64,000 bases of DNA from contig NZ_VFSH01000003.1 of NCBI RefSeq assembly GCF_006385785.1, forward strand, positions 170,374-234,373. Reading direction: 5' to 3'. Origin of the DNA: Streptococcus shenyangsis (GTDB lineage Bacteria; Bacillota; Bacilli; Lactobacillales; Streptococcaceae). Both the position numbers and the translations under genes were made by a program. Position 1 is the stretch's first letter. Every line of letters begins with the position of its first letter. Positions 59,001 through 64,000 of this stretch are shown here, in pieces. Below the pieces are notes generated by a model. That model had not been told where the DNA came from. It searched no databases and was given only the letters and a program-made list of their open reading frames with translations.

Positions 59001-59588
59001 GATTCCAGATCCCGAATTGAGATAACGTTGGCTACCTCCACCTGCTAAAGGTGAACTGAAAATTGTATAAACCATAGCAGCTGAGGTAGCTGGCTGGCCT
59101 TCATAATTGATACGTTTAAGGTCTTGGCCACCATTGATAATGGCTCTATTTTCTTTTTCGCCTTCAGTTGGAGCTACTTCCGTAGGTTTCAATATACTCT
59201 TAGTCTCTACTTGTGGACTTTCTCTTTCTGAAACAATAGCTGCAGTATCTACTTGTTTCACTGGGGTATCAGGATAAGCACGATCAGAGATTTCTTCAGG
59301 GAGTACATCACCAGCCACTTCAGTAGTTTTGGCTTCCTTAGCCACTTTCTCGACGTCAGGTTCTGTTTTTTCAGTTACTTCTTCTTTTATCGCTTCTACT
59401 TTTTCATGATCTACATCTGCTGTATCTTTTGCTTGACCGTCCACTTCAAGTTTCGGTTCTGTCACAAGTTCACTAGCCGCAACATTCCCAGATGCAAAAA
59501 AAGCAAGACCGACTGCTACAGAAGCAACACCAACAGTCAGTTTACGAATACTAAAGATTCGACCTTTTTCTAAAAAATATTGTTTCAT
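53001..59588 (-). CDS. Giant LPXTG surface protein: trypsin-like protease + GH29 fucosidase + FIVAR/G5 repeats
   Basis: 2195 residues. Signal with YSIRK-like motif (FSIRKLTVGVASVAVG). A trypsin-like/V8 protease follows, with His208 (LTVAHN), Asp273 (KNDLAL) and Ser364 (SGLSGGG). Next are glucan/choline-binding-like repeats (about 415-460), two MucBP-like segments (about 468-632), and a GH29 alpha-L-fucosidase (about 655-1000; candidate nucleophile Asp822 in EVWMDGARG). Then come an F5/8-type C module, two related beta-sandwiches and a Calx-beta-like domain. The C-terminal part has four FIVAR-like repeats of about 75 residues, a G5-like domain, five 17-residue repeats and the sorting signal LPKTGSEDG with membrane anchor. 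ATG 59588 follows AGGAG; the upstream TTG is not used. It likely acts on fucosylated host glycoproteins at the wall. Confidence 0.9.
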   Translation of the reverse strand: MKQYFLEKGRIFSIRKLTVGVASVAVGLAFFASGNVAASELVTEPKLEVDGQAKDTADVDHEKVEAIKEEVTEKTEPDVEKVAKEAKTTEVAGDVLPEEISDRAYPDTPVKQVDTAAIVSERESPQVETKSILKPTEVAPTEGEKENRAIINGGQDLKRINYEGQPATSAAMVYTIFSSPLAGGGSQRYLNSGSGIFVAPNIMLTVAHNFLVKDADTNAGSIRGGDTTKFYYNVGSNTAKNNSLPASGNTVLFKEKDIHFWNKEKFGEGVKNDLALVVAPVPLSIASPNKEATFTPLAEHRNYKAGEPVSTIGYPTDSTSPELKEPIIPGQLYKADGVVKGTEKLDDKGAVGITYRLTSVSGLSGGGIINGDGKVIGIHQHGTVDNMNIAEKDRFGGGLVLSPEQLAWVKEIIDKYGVKGWYQGDNGNRYYFTPEGEMIRNKTAVIGKNKYSFDQNGIATLLEGVDYGRVVVEHLDQKDNPVKENDTFVEKTEVGTQFDYNYKTEIEKTDFYKKNKEKYEIVSIDGKAVNKQLKDTWGEDYSVVSKAPAGTRVIKVVYKVNKGSFDLRYRLKGTDQELAPATVDNNDGKEYEVSFVHRFQAKEITGYRAVNASQEATIQHKGVNQVIFEYEKIEDPKPATPATPVVDPKDEETEIGNYGPLPSKAQLDYHKEELAAFIHYGMNTYTNSEWGNGRENPQNFNPTNLDTDQWIKTLKDAGFKRTIMVVKHHDGFVIYPSQYTKHSVAASPWKDGKGDLLEEISKSATKYDMNMGVYLSPWDANNPKYHVSTEKEYNEYYLNQLKEILGNPKYGNNGKFIEVWMDGARGSGAQKVTYTFDEWFKYIKKAEGDIAIFSAQPTSVRWIGNERGIAGDPVWHKVKKAKITDDVKNDYLNHGDPEGDMYSVGEADVSIRSGWFYHDNQQPKSIKDLMDIYFKSVGRGTPLLLNIPPNKEGKFAEADVARLKEFRATLDQMYATDFAKGATVTASSTRKNHLYQAGNLTDGKDDTSWALSNDAKTGEFTVDLGQKRRFDVVELKEDIAKGQRISGFKVEVELNGRWVPYGEGSTVGYRRLVQGQPVEAQKIRVTITNSQATPILTNFSVYKTPSSIEKTDGYPLGLDYHSNTTADKANTTWYDESEGIRGTSMWTNQKDASVTYRFNGTKAYVVSTVDPNHGEMSVYVDGQKVADVQTNNAARKRSQMVYETDDLAPGEHTIKLVNKTGKAIATEGIYTLNNAGKGMFELKETTYEVQKGQPVTVTIKRVGGSKGAATVHVVTEPGTGVHGKVYKDTTADLTFQDGETEKTLTIPTIDFTEQADSIFDFKVKMTSASDNALLGFAAEATVRVMKADLLQKDQVSHDDQASQLDYSPGWHHETNSAGKYQNTESWASFGRLTEEQKKNASVTAYFYGTGIEVKGFVDPSHGVYKVTLDGKELEYQDGQGNASLVDGKKYFSGTATTRQGDQTLVRLTGLEEGWHAVTLQLDPKRNDTSRNIGIQVDKFITRGAESALYTKEELVQAMKNWKDELDKFDQTSLKDTPEAREAFKSNLDKLSEQLSASSSNAQEILKTATALQAILDKEENYGKEDTSPSEQPEEPNYDQAMASLAEAIQNKSKELGSDKEAKNHLVELSEQALTAIQEAKTQDAVDKALQAALTSINQLHVTPKEEPKPEQPSQPEESKIDYDKAMASLAEAIQNKSKELGSDKEAKKKLVELSEQALTAIQEAKTQDAVDKALQAALTSINQLQATPKEEAKPSQPEEPNYDKAMTSLAEAIQNKSKELGSDKEAKKKLVELSEQALTAIQEAKTQDAVDKALQAALTSINQLQATPKEEVKPSQPEEPNYDKAMASLAEAIQNKSKELGSDKEAKKHLVELSEQALTAIQEAKTQDAVDKALQAALTSINQLQATPKEEVKYSIVPTDGDKELVQPQPSLEVVEEVINFKTVKQEDSSLPKGETRVSQVGRAGKERILTEVAPDGRRTIKLREVIEVAQDEIVLVGTKKEESAKIVSADHKVPEFTGGVSDSEAAIHNLPEFTGGVSGSEAAIHNLPEFTGGVSDSEAAIHNLPEFTGGVSGSEAAIHNLPEFTGSMTGSEGVTHGVSNVEEGVPSGEAASHQESGFTSDVTASEKTMNQIVDKNDDKSYVVPPMLEDKTYQAPANRQEVLPKTGSEDGSAFASVGIMGMFLGMIGMVKRKKD
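53325..53570 (-). repeat. 51-bp tandem repeats (17-residue units) near the wall anchor
   Basis: Five units of HNLPEFTGGVSxSEAAI, nearly identical in DNA and alternating GSE/DSE. Long tracts repeat exactly at 51-bp spacing, so the unit number is prone to change by slippage or recombination. Confidence 0.92.
53865..54825 (-). repeat. Four FIVAR-like repeats of about 230-240 bp
   Basis: Each unit encodes YDxAMxSLAEAIQNKSKELG ... TSINQLxxTPKEE with a Pro/Glu linker. The DNA identity is very high between units, consistent with recent amplification. The units form helical stalk modules that extend the enzyme domains from the wall. Confidence 0.92.
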
Positions 59589-59719
59589 CAAATACTCCTA
59601 ATCTTCTAGAGCAGTCAGCTACTGCCCGAGCCCAGTTTTAACTGGTAACAGTCTTATGTTTATTTACTTTTCAAAAACTCCTTCCCATAAGCACTTTATT
59701 TAGACAATTACAAGCACTG

Positions 59720-59733
59720 AGAAATCGCTTACA
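59720..59733 (-). promoter_or_regulatory. Candidate cre site upstream of the protease-fucosidase gene
   Basis: Minus-strand TGTAAGCGATTTCT matches the cre consensus TGWAARCGYTWNCW with one mismatch and lies downstream of the TATACT -10, a position suited to CcpA repression. Confidence 0.6.
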
Positions 59734-59921
59734 TTTCTTTGGATAAAATAATGCTTCTAATAGCTATTTTTCATCATACTAAGTATACTATATTAGAATA
59801 AAAAAACAAAGTTTTTTATGGTTTTTACTGCTTTTCACTTTATATTTTGTGATAGTCTATGGCTAAGGACAGACGAGTATAAAGTTCCATTAATATAAAA
59901 AGAGATAGGATTTATGATATG

Positions 59922-59970
59922 TACCTAAAAAATTAGACAGAAAAAATCTAACTTTTAAAAGTCGGTACCT
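59922..59970. repeat. Relic of an IS3-type end
   Basis: TTAGACAGAAAAAATCTAAC followed by TTTT matches the hairpin at the right-edge IS (63881-63922) except for one A. The outer arms (GTACCT...AGGTAC-like) differ. No transposase sequence accompanies it. Confidence 0.6.
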
Positions 59971-60037
59971 AATTTTATTTCCATTACCTCTTTTTATTTT
60001 TAAAAATTTAAGTTCTCAACTTCTCTATTATTCTCTA

Positions 60038-63472
<3,435 letters not shown>

Positions 63473-63494
63473 TTACCTCTCATTTTCTAATTCG

Positions 63495-63508
63495 GTAAAG
63501 CGCTTTCT
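63495..63508 (-). promoter_or_regulatory. Candidate cre site upstream of nanA
   Basis: Minus-strand AGAAAGCGCTTTAC contains the symmetric AAAGCGCTTT core of cre, 26 bp before the nanA ATG. It implies CcpA control. Confidence 0.65.
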
Positions 63509-63588
63509 TTTTGACTTAAAATTTTTAGCCACTAGGACTAGACAATTCCAAAAGAAACTAAACTATTTAATGGAAATTTCCATTATTT

Positions 63589-63648
63589 TTAATTTAAACA
63601 ATCTTGCATAGCGTACAGTTCAACTTTGCAATACGTCATGAAAGACAT
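63589..63648 (-). CDS. Short leader ORF upstream of nanA, 19 residues
   Basis: MSFMTYCKVELYAMQDCLN follows AAAGGAGTAAA, a stronger ribosome binding site than that of nanA, and ends 119 bp before the nanA start. It lies just after a TATAAT -10 (63679-63684). It may be a regulatory leader peptide or chance; no terminator-like hairpin is obvious between it and nanA. Confidence 0.4.
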   Translation of the reverse strand: MSFMTYCKVELYAMQDCLN

Positions 63649-63678
63649 TTTACTCCTTTCATATTTTATCTTAACCTT

Positions 63679-63684
63679 ATTATA
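63679..63684 (-). promoter_or_regulatory. -10 of the nanA transcript
   Basis: TATAAT on the minus strand, about 30 bp upstream of the leader ORF. The -35 at 17 bp (TCTAAA) is weak, which suggests need for an activator. Confidence 0.45.
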
Positions 63685-63880
63685 TAATAAATATTTTCAG
63701 TTTTAGACTTTACAATAGACAATAGATTCTACTTTCAAAAATAGTTAAAAATTCTAAATTATTTGAAACTAGTTTCAATCATAATCCAATCAAAACAGAG
63801 TCTGAATGACAACATCCAATACGAGTATAAGATCTAATAAACATTTTTCATAATAAAACGCATAATATCAAGTTGAACTG

Positions 63881-63927
63881 CACCCCAAAAGTTAGACAGA
63901 AAAAATCTAACTTTTGGGGTGTTTTTA
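63881..63927 (+). terminator. Perfect stem-loop at the left end of an IS3-type element
   Basis: CACCCCAAAAGTTAGA pairs exactly with TCTAACTTTTGGGGTG, followed by TTTTT. It would stop incoming transcripts before the transposase gene and forms the element's left end. Confidence 0.75.
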
Positions 63928-63930
63928 TTA

Positions 63931-64000
63931 TGAAATTAACTTATGATGATAAAGTTCAGATCTATGAACTTAGAAAACAAGGATATAGCTTAGAGAAGCT
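63931..64000 (+). mobile_element. Start of an IS3-family transposase OrfA (partial)
   Basis: MKLTYDDKVQIYELRKQGYS followed by LEKL is the N-terminal helix-turn-helix of an IS3-type OrfA; the gene continues beyond the window. No ribosome binding site of note (TTTTTATT before ATG). Confidence 0.75.

Larger units (their letters stand above)
59592..60037. other. Intergenic region between fucosidase fusion and nanA
   Basis: It contains the fusion-gene promoter region (-10 TATACT at 59782-59787, minus), a cre-like site and a relic of an IS end. No gene is seen. The leader would be about 180 nt. Confidence 0.65.

Overview
The window comes from a low-GC streptococcus of the Mitis group (S. mitis, S. 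pseudopneumoniae, S. pneumoniae or a close relative). Markers are BOX repeats, a polyhistidine-triad (Pht) protein next to the zinc lipoprotein AdcAII, a NanA-type sialidase, an IS630-type element, an asd small RNA, a preQ1-II riboswitch and a Mega macrolide-efflux element. The NanA C-terminus and the giant protease-fucosidase surface protein differ from the pneumococcal versions I know, so a commensal Mitis-group species is more likely. Nearly all genes lie on the minus strand.

Region by region. 1-6300: zinc and redox functions (pht, adcAII behind an AdcR-like box, an APC amino acid permease, and the extracellular thioredoxin/CcdA pair). 6.5-10.6 kb: a murA2-GNAT-ytoI-like-map operon. 10.65-11.5 kb: a decayed IS630. 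11.7-14.6 kb: tex-sprT-pspC. 14.8-15.4 kb: an unidentified small RNA and a broken PBECR-type nuclease gene. 15.5-17.4 kb: a small protein and a YcgR/YcgQ-like membrane pair. 17.5-22 kb: hydrolase, small unknown, CcpA-type-controlled GH13 glycosidase, nucleotidyltransferase-like protein and lipid kinase. 22-35 kb: a mosaic accessory region ending at rumA. It holds two broken ADP-ribosylglycohydrolase copies, a SAP-domain gene, a TetR/ABC-transporter operon flanked by copies of the rumA 3' end, and the Mega element (umuC remnant, SOS-cassette genes, msr(D), mef(E), both leader peptides). 35-52.7 kb: housekeeping core (rumA, glyA, sua5, prmC, prfA, tdk, mnmE, dapA, asd, tRNA-Thr, queT-like, gtrA-like, mscL, hemH, pepT). 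53-63.5 kb: two large LPXTG surface enzymes. The right edge starts an IS3-type transposase.

How the parts work together. NanA (sialidase) and the neighbouring surface protein (trypsin-like protease plus GH29 fucosidase) would act together on host sialylated and fucosylated glycoproteins. Both have CcpA-type cre sites upstream and share a 17-residue wall-proximal repeat. prfA and prmC are adjacent, and PrmC methylates the GGQ motif of PrfA. dapA and asd give the first two steps towards lysine/diaminopimelate. mef(E)/msr(D) give drug efflux and ribosome protection under leader-peptide attenuation. Two genes (tex and the gtrA-like gene) have an extended -10 promoter exactly six bases before ATG, which implies leaderless transcripts.
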